A stretch of 64,000 nucleotides of DNA, taken from assembly GCF_003722075.1 (NCBI RefSeq), contig NZ_RDSK01000015.1, positions 84,500-148,499 on the forward strand, given 5' to 3'. A program made the position numbers and the translations under genes. Shown in pieces: positions 17,890 through 27,115 of the stretch. The notes below the pieces were generated by a model. The model did no database searches. It had not been told where the DNA came from and worked only from the letters and a program-made list of their open reading frames with translations. The first letter of the stretch is position 1; each line of letters starts with the position of its first letter. Origin of the DNA: Methanohalophilus sp. RSK. Its GTDB lineage: Archaea; Halobacteriota; Methanosarcinia; Methanosarcinales; Methanosarcinaceae.

Positions 17890-19026
17890 AAGGCAATTCT
17901 CAATCCTTTCAAGAGCTTCTCTTATCCTTTCCTGTGAAATGGCGTATGAAAGCCTCACGAAATTGTTACCACTTGGGCCAAAAGCCGAACCTGGAGTCGC
18001 AGCAACGTGAGCATCTGAAAGCAATTTCTCAGCGATTTCTTCACCATTGCCGTACTCGCTTACATCCGCAAATGTATAGAATGCACCCTTTGGACGGCTA
18101 CAATGTATACCTATATCATTCAATCCATCTACAAGGACATCACGGCGTTTCCTGAATTCGGCTACCATGTCCTCAACAGGTTGCTGGTCACCTTCCAGTG
18201 CCTCAATGGCACCATATTGAGCAAACGTTGTTGCACTGCTGACAGAATGGGACTGGATCTTCTGGAAATCATGGATGAACTTTTCATGAGCAGCGACATA
18301 GCCGAGTCTCCAGCCGGTCATAGCATAGGATTTGGAAAAGCCATTTACAGTTATGGTACGGTCCTGCATCCCTTCCATAGCACCGATGCTGAGGTGTTTT
18401 TCATCATAAAGTATCTTCTCATAGATCTCATCAGAGAGAACCAGCAGATTATGATCAATAGCAAGGTCGGCGATTTCCTTTAATTTGTCCTTGCCAAAAA
18501 CACCACCTGTAGGATTGCAGGGGGAATTGACAACTATCAGACGAGTTTTATCTGTAATGTGATCGCCAATATCATAAGGAAGAAAACCATTTTCCGGATC
18601 TGTAGGCACCCATTTAGGGTTTGCTCCTGCAAATTTAATGCATGGTTCATAGGAAACCCAGGCAGGATCGAACAGGATAGCCTCATCGCCATCATCAAGT
18701 ACAGACATCATAATTTCAAAGATTGCCTGTTTGGCTCCCGGTGTAACCATCACATTGGATGCATCCAAATCCAAATTGTTCTCTGTTTGTAGTTTTTTGG
18801 CTATAGCTTCGCGCAGCGGTTTGATACCCGGAGATGGCGAATAATGGGTTTCTCCGCTATAAAGCGCCTTGCATGCAGCATCACTGATGTGTTTGGGCGT
18901 GTCAAAATCAGGCTCACCCAGACTGAAACTAATTACATCAATGCCATCATGCTTGAGCTTATTTGCTATATTGGCTATACGGATAGTTGGGGATTCAGCC
19001 ACTCGGGCCAATCTTGAAGATGCCAT
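17884..19026 (-). CDS. PLP-dependent aminotransferase class I (aspartate/aromatic type)
   Basis: 380-aa fold-type I aminotransferase. Motifs: SLGEPDFDTPKHI (substrate loop), SPCNPTGGVFG, SDEIYEKILYD with the PLP-contacting Asp, and the Schiff-base Lys in NGFSKSYAMTGWRLGY. The C-terminal Arg is in NFVRLSYA. The class includes aspartate, tyrosine/phenylalanine and alanine aminotransferases; the substrate is not decidable here. Its start at ATG 19026 is 25 bp from the ribH stop, so it may share a transcript with ribH and ribC. Confidence 0.88.
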   Translation of the reverse strand: MASSRLARVAESPTIRIANIANKLKHDGIDVISFSLGEPDFDTPKHISDAACKALYSGETHYSPSPGIKPLREAIAKKLQTENNLDLDASNVMVTPGAKQAIFEIMMSVLDDGDEAILFDPAWVSYEPCIKFAGANPKWVPTDPENGFLPYDIGDHITDKTRLIVVNSPCNPTGGVFGKDKLKEIADLAIDHNLLVLSDEIYEKILYDEKHLSIGAMEGMQDRTITVNGFSKSYAMTGWRLGYVAAHEKFIHDFQKIQSHSVSSATTFAQYGAIEALEGDQQPVEDMVAEFRKRRDVLVDGLNDIGIHCSRPKGAFYTFADVSEYGNGEEIAEKLLSDAHVAATPGSAFGPSGNNFVRLSYAISQERIREALERIENCLL

Positions 19027-19047
19027 TAATAGCCCCTATGAGTTTAT

Positions 19048-19452
19048 TTAGAGACGTCTGATAAGTTTTACCGCAGCCTCTACAGCCCTCTTGGCATAAT
19101 CGACCCTCTGGTGAGCCTCCATACGACTCATACCGGGACCTGCAATGCCCAGAGTTACAGGCTTGTTGTATTCCAGAGAAAGGTCGGTAATCTTTCTTGA
19201 AGCATGCTGGACCACGATCTCATCGTGACCGGTTGCACCTTCTATCACCGAACCAATGGTTACAACTGCATCGATATCATCCTTTTCACAAAGTTTCTTG
19301 ATTGCAAGCGGCATATCGTAAACACCCGGCACAAGAACGGTGTCTGTCACTTCCGCACCCAGGAACTTCGCATGTTCTATACCAAGCAATTCCATCTGGT
19401 AGGTCAAATCCCTGTTAAATTCCGCTACCACAAATCCCAGTCTAATTGTCAT
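19048..19452 (-). CDS. ribH: 6,7-dimethyl-8-ribityllumazine synthase
   Basis: 134-aa lumazine synthase condensing the ribityl-diaminouracil with dihydroxybutanone phosphate. It has [14 protein letters not shown] near the N-terminus, [16 protein letters not shown] and the catalytic-loop [16 protein letters not shown] with the active His. ATG 19452 is chosen over the upstream in-frame TTG 19467 because GGAGAA lies between them. Next to archaeal riboflavin synthase ribC, so the last two steps of riboflavin synthesis are adjacent. Confidence 0.92.
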   Translation of the reverse strand: MTIRLGFVVAEFNRDLTYQMELLGIEHAKFLGAEVTDTVLVPGVYDMPLAIKKLCEKDDIDAVVTIGSVIEGATGHDEIVVQHASRKITDLSLEYNKPVTLGIAGPGMSRMEAHQRVDYAKRAVEAAVKLIRRL

Positions 19453-19515
19453 TATATTGTTCTCCAATGCAGATTTTGCTTCCTAATCATACTTATAAAT
19501 TATAAAATCAAACTC

Positions 19516-19986
<471 letters not shown>

Positions 19987-21132
19987 TCATTTACACAATA
20001 CTTCAATTGCAGCTTCTGTTGCAGGCCCCAGTTCTGAAACCACTCCCCTTTTCTTGAATACTACCTCAATTTGCTGGAGAGTACTGAGAATATCCCGGTA
20101 ACTTACATTGGCCATACTTCCAATACGGAAAATCTTGCCCTTAAGATGGGCCTGTCCGCCTGCAATTGTAATCCCGGATTTCATCATTTCCTTCTTCAGG
20201 ACTTCACTGTCCATACCCGCCGGGGCCTTCATTGCCGACACAGTGTTGGAATATGCACTGTATTCATTGAGCTGCGGGAACATCTCGATACCCATTGCAT
20301 CCATCGCCGCACGCACAGCAGCTGCACCCTTATGGTGCCTTGCTATCCTGGCATCCATTCCCTCTTCTTCAATTATATGAAGGGATTCCTGCAGGGCGTA
20401 GAATAGGGGGATCGCAGGTGTGTAAGGAGTTTGTGTTTTTTCCTTGTCAGCACTCTTTTTGCAGGCTTTGAGATCAAGATAATAGGGAAGGTTTTCTTTT
20501 TCCATTGCGTCAAATGCAGCTTCACTTACAGAAAGCATTGAAAGGCCTGGTGGTGCACCAATACATTTCTGGGAACCAACCACTGCTACATCAACTCCCC
20601 AATCATCAACAAATACATTATCTCCGCCCAGGGAGGTAACACCGTCCATTATAAACAGGGCCCCATATTTCTTTGCCAGTTTGCCAACCTGTTTTGCAGG
20701 ATTCAGGATACCTGCTGATGTTTCGTTGTGAACCATGGTAACGGCTTTTGCTCCTTCCTGAAGTTGTGCTTCAAGCATATCCAGGTCCACTGGAGAACCC
20801 CATTCAAATTCCAGGGGAACGACAGAACCGTATCTGGAAGCAAGATCTTTGAAACGCTCCCCGAATTTACCATTCTCAATGGAGATTATCCTGTCATCTT
20901 TATCTGCGATACAACCCACAGCAGCTTCCATAGAAGCAGTGCCTGAACCACTTAACACAAAAATGTCATTTTCTGTCTTGAAAACGTCAGCAAGAATTCG
21001 GCGACAGTCATCGTATATTTCAGAAAATTGTGCTCCACGATGATTGACCATCGGTTTGGACATTGCCCTGAGAACCCTGGGTGGTACTGGCACCGGGCCC
21101 GGCATCATTAATAAATTATCTTCAAGGTCCAT
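19987..21132 (-). CDS. class V aminotransferase (alanine-glyoxylate / serine-pyruvate type)
   Basis: 381-aa PLP enzyme. It opens with LLMMPGPVPVPPRVLRAMSK, the typical AGT start, followed by SGSGTASMEAAVGC, MVHNETSAGILNP, FIMDGVTSLGGD, and the PLP-lysine in VVGSQKCIGAPPGLSM. In methanogens without the usual serine pathway these enzymes may supply serine/glycine or alanine; the substrate is not decided. It leads the gene row ending in ribH and the class I aminotransferase. Confidence 0.87.
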   Translation of the reverse strand: MDLEDNLLMMPGPVPVPPRVLRAMSKPMVNHRGAQFSEIYDDCRRILADVFKTENDIFVLSGSGTASMEAAVGCIADKDDRIISIENGKFGERFKDLASRYGSVVPLEFEWGSPVDLDMLEAQLQEGAKAVTMVHNETSAGILNPAKQVGKLAKKYGALFIMDGVTSLGGDNVFVDDWGVDVAVVGSQKCIGAPPGLSMLSVSEAAFDAMEKENLPYYLDLKACKKSADKEKTQTPYTPAIPLFYALQESLHIIEEEGMDARIARHHKGAAAVRAAMDAMGIEMFPQLNEYSAYSNTVSAMKAPAGMDSEVLKKEMMKSGITIAGGQAHLKGKIFRIGSMANVSYRDILSTLQQIEVVFKKRGVVSELGPATEAAIEVLCK

Positions 21133-21220
21133 AGACTTTCCTCTAATAGCTTTTTTAACTAATCCACACCTAATGTAGCGCTAATATTTAACTGTAGTTA
21201 AACAGTCAGAATAAACAATA

Positions 21221-21778
21221 TTAACCGTGTAGCAACTTAATTATGTCGTGCTTGGTGATAAATCCGATAGCAACTCCTTTTTCAAGCACAAGGACTGCAG
21301 GATAGCGTTCCAGCAGTGTAGATACAATACCAATATCAGCCTCGGGGGAAACTGCCGGAAAAGATTCACCCATCATGTCCCCTACTTTCATTTTAGATAT
21401 CATGGCGGCCTTGTTCTCAGCCATTGACTTGACAAACATGTCCTCTGAAATACTGCCTACAGGCACACCGTTATCGATCACAGGGACCTGAGAATAACCA
21501 TGCTCCTGCATTATACTGGCTGCATGATCCACCGACTCATCGGAAGATACAAAAACCACAAGGGTATGCATGATGTTCCTGACACATATCTTTTCTTTTT
21601 CAGATTGGTCAAAAGCATCAAATATTTTTCTCAATGTAGATAACCTCGGATCAACATCACCCGCCTCTATCCTTGCTATAAGGGGCTGGCTGACACCGGC
21701 TCTTTTTGCCAGGCCGCTCTGTGTAAGTCCTAGCTCTATCCTTTGCTGCTTTATGGATTGGGCAGTTGGCAGTATCAT
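21221..21778 (-). CDS. XRE-type HTH plus CBS-pair regulator
   Basis: 185 aa. The N-terminal HTH (about 5-58, KQQRIELGLTQSGLAKRAGV ... SQPLIARIEAGDVDP) binds DNA. Two CBS motifs (about 68-120 and 128-183) follow and may sense an adenosyl ligand such as ATP, AMP or SAM. This architecture is common in methanogens and thought to be transcriptional control. Upstream is the divergent end of the aminotransferase operon region; no target is evident. Confidence 0.82.
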   Translation of the reverse strand: MILPTAQSIKQQRIELGLTQSGLAKRAGVSQPLIARIEAGDVDPRLSTLRKIFDAFDQSEKEKICVRNIMHTLVVFVSSDESVDHAASIMQEHGYSQVPVIDNGVPVGSISEDMFVKSMAENKAAMISKMKVGDMMGESFPAVSPEADIGIVSTLLERYPAVLVLEKGVAIGFITKHDIIKLLHG

Positions 21779-21822
21779 TTAGTACTATTGATGTGAATTT
21801 TATTATTTAAGCAATTGCTTAT

Positions 21823-22779
21823 TTATTGCATATAGAAAAAGAAAAGACCTCCTACGTATGCAATATAAGTGGCTAAGATAATAGCTCCCTCCCAGCGTGC
21901 AAGCTTGCGACCTGTCAATCCAAAAAATACGATCATTCCCATAATTAACAACATTGCAGGAAAATCATAGTATAGGGATTGGTCCTGTATCGGAAGTTCA
22001 TTGATAAGGGAAGAAGCACCCAATATAAGTGTTATGTCCATCGTATTTGCCCCAAGTATGTTACCAACGGCCAGGTCATTATGTCCCTTACGAGTAGCTG
22101 AAATAGCAGTTATCAGTTCAGGAAGAGATGTCCCAAATGCTACAAGGGTCAATCCGATTATCATCTCGGGAACACCAAGCCACATAGCAATGTCAGTACC
22201 GGAATCAATCAGGATACGACTGCCACCCACCACAAGAGCAGCACCAAGAACAAAAAAAACCACATCTTTTGAAATAGAATCGGATACTTCGCCAAGTTCT
22301 TCATTAACTTCTTCATTTGTCCCAAAGAGCAGCGATTGAAGTCTGTAATTGTAATAGAGAAAAGCAACAAAAACTATCAGTAAAAGTATACCATCAACAG
22401 GTGTGAGCATGCCATCAATGGATACTACAACCAGCAGCAAAGCCGATACAATCATAAATGCACCCCTTTTCAAAAAAGAGGAATCCTCTACAGGAATCGA
22501 GCGTAAGACTATTACTCCTCCGAGGATCAGGCCAGCATTGCATATAGCAGAACCTACAGCGTTACCAACTGTCAGACCTGTATGGCCCAGATAGGCAGCA
22601 TATGCAGAAACAGCAAATTCCGGTGCAGTCGTTGCGAAACTAACAATAGTCGCTCCTATAATCATTTTAGGAATGCCACTTTTTTGGGATATAGAAACCG
22701 CAGACTCGGTAAACCAGTCAGCACCCTTTGTAATAAGGATCAGACCTACTATAAAAAGAGGTAAAGTATATTGCTGCAT
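21823..22779 (-). CDS. Ca2+/Na+ antiporter (CaCA family)
   Basis: 318-aa membrane exchanger with ten hydrophobic helices and both inverted alpha repeats: GATIVSFATTAPEFAVS (first) and GLTLVAFGTSLPELITAI (second), the ion-binding acidic/Thr motifs. An acidic loop (TNEEVNEELGEVSD) separates the halves. Function: export of Ca2+ in exchange for Na+, inferred from family. Followed on the same strand by HTH-CBS. Confidence 0.9.
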   Translation of the reverse strand: MQQYTLPLFIVGLILITKGADWFTESAVSISQKSGIPKMIIGATIVSFATTAPEFAVSAYAAYLGHTGLTVGNAVGSAICNAGLILGGVIVLRSIPVEDSSFLKRGAFMIVSALLLVVVSIDGMLTPVDGILLLIVFVAFLYYNYRLQSLLFGTNEEVNEELGEVSDSISKDVVFFVLGAALVVGGSRILIDSGTDIAMWLGVPEMIIGLTLVAFGTSLPELITAISATRKGHNDLAVGNILGANTMDITLILGASSLINELPIQDQSLYYDFPAMLLIMGMIVFFGLTGRKLARWEGAIILATYIAYVGGLFFFYMQ

Positions 22780-22838
22780 TTTTGGGATCAGCGCAATCTG
22801 GTTAATAGAGAATATAAAACTTACCCGATTAAAATTTT

Positions 22839-23276
22839 TCAGTCACCTGCAGTAATAACAAGAACCGGGCCGATATCGGCAGCAATCAACCATCTTGTGA
22901 GACTTCCAAATGGGTCGCTACGCAATGATTCTGTCCCCATTACAGTAAGATCAACCTTGTTATCTTTTGCAATATTGATTATTTCACGACCTGGGTTTCT
23001 GCCTCTAACAACCCGGGTATGGACTTCTATGCCATATAGTTCAGCTTGCTTTGCCGCATACTCCAGATTGGCTTCTATACTTTTTATAATCAAATTGACA
23101 AGTTTTTCATGAAACTCATCCGGGAATGATTTCAAGTTGCTTGGATCCTCAACATAAATTATGATAATACACCCATTTTCCACAGATGCGATATGCAATG
23201 CGTTATCAATTACCTTTTTGGAAAGTTTCGTTTCATCAATTGGCACCAGAATATTACGATAAGTTATGTCCTTCAT
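22839..23276 (-). CDS. universal stress protein (UspA family)
   Basis: 145-aa single-domain Usp. It has NILVPIDETKLSKKVIDNAL at the start and the ATP-loop VRGRNPGREIINIA with VMGTESLRSDPFGSLTRWLI (GxxG9GS-type). ATG 23276 is preferred because GGATGGTGG precedes it; an upstream in-frame TTG at 23306 would overlap the next gene. It may be cotranscribed with the VIT1/CCC1-like gene. Confidence 0.88.
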   Translation of the reverse strand: MKDITYRNILVPIDETKLSKKVIDNALHIASVENGCIIIIYVEDPSNLKSFPDEFHEKLVNLIIKSIEANLEYAAKQAELYGIEVHTRVVRGRNPGREIINIAKDNKVDLTVMGTESLRSDPFGSLTRWLIAADIGPVLVITAGD

Positions 23277-23292
23277 TTTACCACCATCCATC

Positions 23293-23817
23293 TTATGTAA
23301 GTCCAAAAGCGGTCACAACAATTACAACAAGTATACCAAGTCCAACCATTCTGACAGAATGTAGTATCAGGTTTTGCCGGGCTATTTTGCCGGAAAATAT
23401 TCCAAGAGCAGCCAAAACGATTATACTGAATCCAACTGAGACCTCCAGTGCATAATTTTCCAGAAATACAAACGGCAATATCGGCACAAGAGAACCAATG
23501 AGACTGGAACCGCCATGGGCCAGAGTATCATACAGTATTTTGTTGCGTGTTTCTTTTTCAAGACTTGTAGATCCAAGATTGCGCAAGAGGGGTTTTTCAA
23601 GATCAGCAAGATGGCCGTACTCTACCGCACTTTCTGCAAGGTAAGAACCAAGCCCATTGGTCATCGCAAGAGCAATCGCGCCCCCCAGAGCAGCATTTGT
23701 TATGAGATCAGGGTTAGAAGAGACATTCGAAGCACCAATGACAACACCAAGGACTGCCAGTATTCCATCAATACTGCCAAGGATAATATATCTACTCTGA
23801 TCGGATTTTGGTTTCAT
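23293..23817 (-). CDS. VIT1/CCC1-like membrane protein (TIGR00267 type)
   Basis: 174 aa with about five membrane helices. The first half has the CCC1/VIT1 signature YIILGSIDGILAVLGVVIGA and NGLGSYLAESAVEYGH. Members include Fe2+/Mn2+ transporters; many archaeal short ones are uncharacterised. Metal transport is inferred from family only. The stop lies about 17 bp before the Usp start. Confidence 0.8.
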   Translation of the reverse strand: MKPKSDQSRYIILGSIDGILAVLGVVIGASNVSSNPDLITNAALGGAIALAMTNGLGSYLAESAVEYGHLADLEKPLLRNLGSTSLEKETRNKILYDTLAHGGSSLIGSLVPILPFVFLENYALEVSVGFSIIVLAALGIFSGKIARQNLILHSVRMVGLGILVVIVVTAFGLT

Positions 23818-23910
23818 TTAAGACACTCAATATTTTATGAGCACGTATCAGGACATAGGTATATGATCACAAAAAATATAACAATTTTGCATACAGGGTT
23901 TGATTATTCT

Positions 23911-24333
23911 TCATCCTGACAAAGCACAAGAATCAGAAAAATTCAAAGCCTCAGAAGAGGATTTATTTCCAGACAAAGCCTCTTCTATCATATTGCGCAG
24001 CTGTGAGTCATCAAAGGGTTTCATTATAGTTCCCACTGGTTTCAGTTCATGGACACGCTTCAAAATGGCTTTGTCAGATATACCGGTAAGGAAAATAAAA
24101 TGAGGAGCCAATTTCTGTTTGATTACTTTGGCAGCTTCAATTCCGTCTATATTGCCTTTGAGAACAATATCCATTAAAATCAAATCAGGTTTCAAATGTG
24201 ATGCCATATTTATAGCAGTTTGCCCATCTGCCACAATTCCACAAACAGTATAACCCATCTCTTCCAGTTTGAGTTTTATGCCCAGTGCAACGATCATTTC
24301 ATCCTCAACTACCAATATGCCCCCGGATTTCAT
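23911..24333 (-). CDS. stand-alone response regulator receiver protein
   Basis: 140 aa, a single REC domain. Acidic pocket in VVEDEM (about 7-12), phospho-acceptor Asp in LILMDIVLKGNIDG (about 55), the Thr in FLTGISD, and Lys in GTIMKPFDD. No output domain. It strongly resembles the receiver encoded at 39250. Its cognate kinase is not adjacent; the histidine kinase at 39642 is the only one in the window. Confidence 0.9.
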   Translation of the reverse strand: MKSGGILVVEDEMIVALGIKLKLEEMGYTVCGIVADGQTAINMASHLKPDLILMDIVLKGNIDGIEAAKVIKQKLAPHFIFLTGISDKAILKRVHELKPVGTIMKPFDDSQLRNMIEEALSGNKSSSEALNFSDSCALSG

Positions 24334-24413
24334 GATTATTCCTCTGTTTACTGATTTATAGAAAAAATATATGAAGTAAATTTTTAAATAGCCATTTGTT
24401 TTTGTTGCAATAA

Positions 24414-24442
24414 AATAAAAAAAAGTACCGGCAAGACCGGTA
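24414..24442 (-). terminator. terminator after the SORL gene
   Basis: TACCGG / CCGGTA stem with 5-nt loop at 24426-24442, followed on the minus strand by TTTTTTTT. It sits 23 nt beyond the SORL stop codon. Confidence 0.7.
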
Positions 24443-24464
24443 TCTTAATTCCAAATATAGATTA

Positions 24465-24935
24465 TCAAACTTTCCAGCTGCATTTTTTGCCTGGTTTTTG
24501 TTTTGAGGACATAACTTCCACTTCCATGGAAGATTCCCAGAGGCCATGGACATTACAACTTTCAATTGCTTTAAAATCTGTAATCACAGAAGTCAGACCA
24601 CAATCTCCACATACATTTACACCCCTTATATGACAGACCTCAAATTCTTTTGCACCAATTAGCTCCTCATGAGGAGTCACATTAAATGTGGCCTCTGCTT
24701 TTTCTGCAGATGACCCCAGATCCACTCTGCCTATCTTCTGCTCTGCAAGATAGAGGTCTATCCATTCAATGTAGTGGTCCTCTTCCATTACATGTGGTTC
24801 AATTCCTACAGAAACCGTTACTTCATAGGTACCCCCTGCAGTCATCATTGAAGGCCCTTCGATTACCGGTACATGTTTCTTTTCAGTCTCCGTTGGATTA
24901 TTTTCGTCTTTTATACGGTTGATATTATCAGTCAT
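24465..24935 (-). CDS. class II superoxide reductase-like (SORL) protein
   Basis: 156-aa beta-sandwich of the neelaredoxin/desulfoferrodoxin type. The iron-site pattern is visible: MEEDHYIEWIDLYL (first His, after the short VEP-like GIEPHV) and the C-terminal SCNVHGLWE with Cys and His. An extra cluster CHIRGVNVCGDC is unusual for plain neelaredoxin. Expected to reduce superoxide in the cytoplasm. It lies downstream of the monomethylamine operon but behind a terminator-like hairpin, so it may be separately transcribed. Confidence 0.75.
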   Translation of the reverse strand: MTDNINRIKDENNPTETEKKHVPVIEGPSMMTAGGTYEVTVSVGIEPHVMEEDHYIEWIDLYLAEQKIGRVDLGSSAEKAEATFNVTPHEELIGAKEFEVCHIRGVNVCGDCGLTSVITDFKAIESCNVHGLWESSMEVEVMSSKQKPGKKCSWKV

Positions 24936-24962
24936 CGTATCACCTACCCATAATTAAAAAAT

Positions 24963-24987
24963 AAGTTGCCAGCACTGCTGACAACTT
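24963..24987 (-). terminator. hairpin after the 83-aa membrane protein gene
   Basis: AAGTTG-CCAGC / GCTG-CAACTT stem, followed on the minus strand by ATTTTTTAATT. It ends the mtm operon 1 and precedes the SORL gene by about 28 bp. Confidence 0.6.
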
Positions 24988-25238
24988 CAGAACCTGTAAT
25001 TCTTAACCGAGTGGAAAAGCACCACTGCAAAGAACACCAGAATTACAGCAACCAGGCTGAAATAAGACACCGGGTCCCAGATAAATTTCATGCCTCCTGA
25101 TTCTCCCCATCCCACAAGGACGGTACCCTGCAGGATAACGGGCAATACAACACAGATACCTGCCACAATGAAGATAAACAAGATGTCAAATATCTGCATG
25201 AAGAGACTTCTTTCCTTTCCCCTGCTAGTAACTGCCAT
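24987..25238 (-). CDS. small membrane protein in mtm operon (83 aa)
   Basis: Two hydrophobic helices (about 15-40 IFDILFIFIVAGICVVLPVI and 55-76 YFSLVAVILVFFAVVLF) with a basic N-terminus TSRGKER. AAGGAGGAG lies 6-8 nt before ATG 25238. It follows the other small membrane gene by 12 bp. I do not recognise the family. The position suggests an accessory part of the adjacent methylamine permease. Confidence 0.6.
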   Translation of the reverse strand: MAVTSRGKERSLFMQIFDILFIFIVAGICVVLPVILQGTVLVGWGESGGMKFIWDPVSYFSLVAVILVFFAVVLFHSVKNYRF

Positions 25239-25250
25239 ACTTACTCCTCC

Positions 25251-25538
25251 TTAGTTATAATACCTGAATGTGTACATATGTTCCTTGATAGAACTATATA
25301 CCCTTAGACATGCAGCAGTTCCGATACCCAATACCAACAGCAAGAACAAGACATAAAACGGAAACATACCCGAAAGTTCAGGTGTGCTGTTCCATACAGT
25401 GGTAATTATGGTATAGAAGATGAACGATTCTGAGAAGAACAAAATACCCATCAAAGCCACCACAACAAGAGCATCCTGCCGCAGCTTGCTCATATACCTT
25501 ACAGTATCAACATTTTCCTCTGTTTGTTTAATTTCCAA
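25251..25538 (-). CDS. small membrane protein in mtm operon (95 aa, TTG start)
   Basis: Two helices (about 25-47 ALVVVALMGILFFSESFIF and 60-82 PFYVLFLLLVLGIGTAACL). I place the start at TTG 25538, since AAGGAGG (25553-25547) overlaps the permease stop and lies 8 nt upstream; an apparent GTG at 25547 would overlap that ribosome site. Family not recognised. Tight spacing to mtmP and to the 83-aa gene points to one transcript and a common complex. Confidence 0.6.
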   Translation of the reverse strand: MEIKQTEENVDTVRYMSKLRQDALVVVALMGILFFSESFIFYTIITTVWNSTPELSGMFPFYVLFLLLVLGIGTAACLRVYSSIKEHMYTFRYYN

Positions 25539-25551
25539 GGTCAACACCTCC

Positions 25552-26937
25552 TTATGTCCTCACAGGGTCGGGCCATCCCATCTCTTCGCCCCAGTCATGG
25601 CTAACTTCCAGACTGCGGTATCTCCAATTGAAATAGAAATACGCAATCGCATAGAACAACAGTCCGAATATCAGATTATACCTGTATCCCCATTGCAGGG
25701 TTGACATAATCACAAGTGCCAGGAATATTGTGAAGTATGCAAGCCAGGGTTGCAACGGACCAACGAACGGACGCACTTTGTTGCTGTGTTGCGGGAACAT
25801 CTTCCTGAAACGAATCAGGGAAAATGGAATCATCACATAGCAAACAAGTCCGGACGTTATCGAGAATGTGATAACCTGATCCAGAAAACCACTGAATGCA
25901 AATGCAATCGCAATTGGCATCGTGAATATAACAGCCCTGTAAGGTGTGTTATATTTTGGATGTACAGCAGAGAACCATGGTGTCAGGAATTGGTCCCTTG
26001 ATAGGGCATACCATGATCTGGACGAGTCACAGATAGTACCGTTGGCACTTGCAAGACATGTAAAGAGAGTACCTATTGCAAGAAATACTACAAGCAACTG
26101 TATACCGCTGTTAGTGGCTGCCTCATAAAGTGGATAGACAGATACACCAAGCTGGTCTGTGGGTATAAGGCCAGAACATACATACAGTGTCATACCGGCT
26201 GCAAGCAAAAGAGTGATCATCCCTGCCTGTTGACCCAGCGGCACTGCCCTGGAAGGATGCTTACATTCTTCAGCACTCATGGCCGCACCTTCTATACCCA
26301 GATAGAACCAGGGACCAAATTGTAAGGCAGCAAAGATGCCTATAAAGCCGTTTGGAATAGCACCGGATATTAAGTTACCCGGGTTCCATACGCCTCCAAA
26401 ACCTGTAACACTCATGGCAAAGAATACAAGAATTGCAATGAATGCTGTAAATGTCAGTGCAAAATTAAGATTAAGCGCCGCTACAATACCTCTGTAATTC
26501 ATAAATGTCAAGAAAGTAATCACTAAAAGTGTAACCGGGAATACCTGTATCTCCGGGAATACTGATTCTCCAATTGATGCCACAACAATGGAATCTGCGG
26601 CTTCCAGAGCGATGTATTCCATATAAACAGCAAGTCCCACCAGTGCCGCTGCACCTGGACCTACAAATAATCTTGCCCAGTCATAAGGTCCTCCGGCAAG
26701 TCTGGTAGATGCACCAAGTTCACTTGCACATAGAGAAACCATCAGATACATTGTACCGGCAACAAGTAATGCCAAAAGGGAACCCAATATACCACCTTTG
26801 GCAACTGTAAAGTTCCATCCCATATATTCACCCACCAGCACAATCCCGACACCAAGTGCCCATACATGATAAGGTCTTAGTGTCTGCACAAGACTGGCAG
26901 ATTCATCAAGAGGATCATTAGTTATTTCATCGGTCAT
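25552..26937 (-). CDS. mtmP: APC-family permease, probable monomethylamine permease
   Basis: 461-aa amino acid/amine permease with 12 helices, APC superfamily (LeuT fold). It shows KGGILGSLLALLVAGTMYLM with the glycine-rich helix 1 break and YLGIEGAAMSAEECKHPSRAVP, the usual GxE...E motif. The nearest kind is the ethanolamine/amine permease type. In Methanosarcina the gene following mtmCB encodes the methylamine permease MtmP, and here it lies in the same position. GGGGGAATATTG precedes ATG 26937. Confidence 0.85.
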   Translation of the reverse strand: MTDEITNDPLDESASLVQTLRPYHVWALGVGIVLVGEYMGWNFTVAKGGILGSLLALLVAGTMYLMVSLCASELGASTRLAGGPYDWARLFVGPGAAALVGLAVYMEYIALEAADSIVVASIGESVFPEIQVFPVTLLVITFLTFMNYRGIVAALNLNFALTFTAFIAILVFFAMSVTGFGGVWNPGNLISGAIPNGFIGIFAALQFGPWFYLGIEGAAMSAEECKHPSRAVPLGQQAGMITLLLAAGMTLYVCSGLIPTDQLGVSVYPLYEAATNSGIQLLVVFLAIGTLFTCLASANGTICDSSRSWYALSRDQFLTPWFSAVHPKYNTPYRAVIFTMPIAIAFAFSGFLDQVITFSITSGLVCYVMIPFSLIRFRKMFPQHSNKVRPFVGPLQPWLAYFTIFLALVIMSTLQWGYRYNLIFGLLFYAIAYFYFNWRYRSLEVSHDWGEEMGWPDPVRT

Positions 26938-26951
26938 TCAATATTCCCCCA

Positions 26952-27050
26952 TTATTTTTTCGCTACCTTCATTGCATCAAGCAACATCCAGCCGATCATG
27001 GCGAAACATACCAGGTAAATGACACCGTTAATTATAGTCCAAGTACCCAT
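26952..27050 (-). CDS. single-span membrane peptide between mtmB1 and mtmP (32 aa)
   Basis: Reading MGTWTIINGVIYLVCFAMIG, then WMLLDAMKVAKK. One membrane helix (about 5-26). AGGAGGCATCCAA lies 7 nt before ATG 27050, a strong ribosome site. It ends 14 bp before mtmP. It is conspicuously similar in design to the 40-aa symporter accessory peptide at 13486, suggesting a small subunit of the permease. Family not recognised. Confidence 0.6.
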   Translation of the reverse strand: MGTWTIINGVIYLVCFAMIGWMLLDAMKVAKK

Positions 27051-27082
27051 TTGGATGCCTCCTATTTTTTTATATCTCTACG

Positions 27083-27110
27083 AAAAAAAAGAGCCATAAA
27101 ATGGCTCTTT
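27083..27110 (-). terminator. hairpin between mtmB1 and mtmP genes
   Basis: GAGCCAT / ATGGCTC with AAA loop, extended by AAA/TTT, followed on the minus strand by TTTTTTTT. It begins 8 nt after the mtmB1 stop. A strong U tract suggests an intrinsic terminator that would reduce readthrough to mtmP. Confidence 0.7.
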
Positions 27111-27115
27111 CACAC

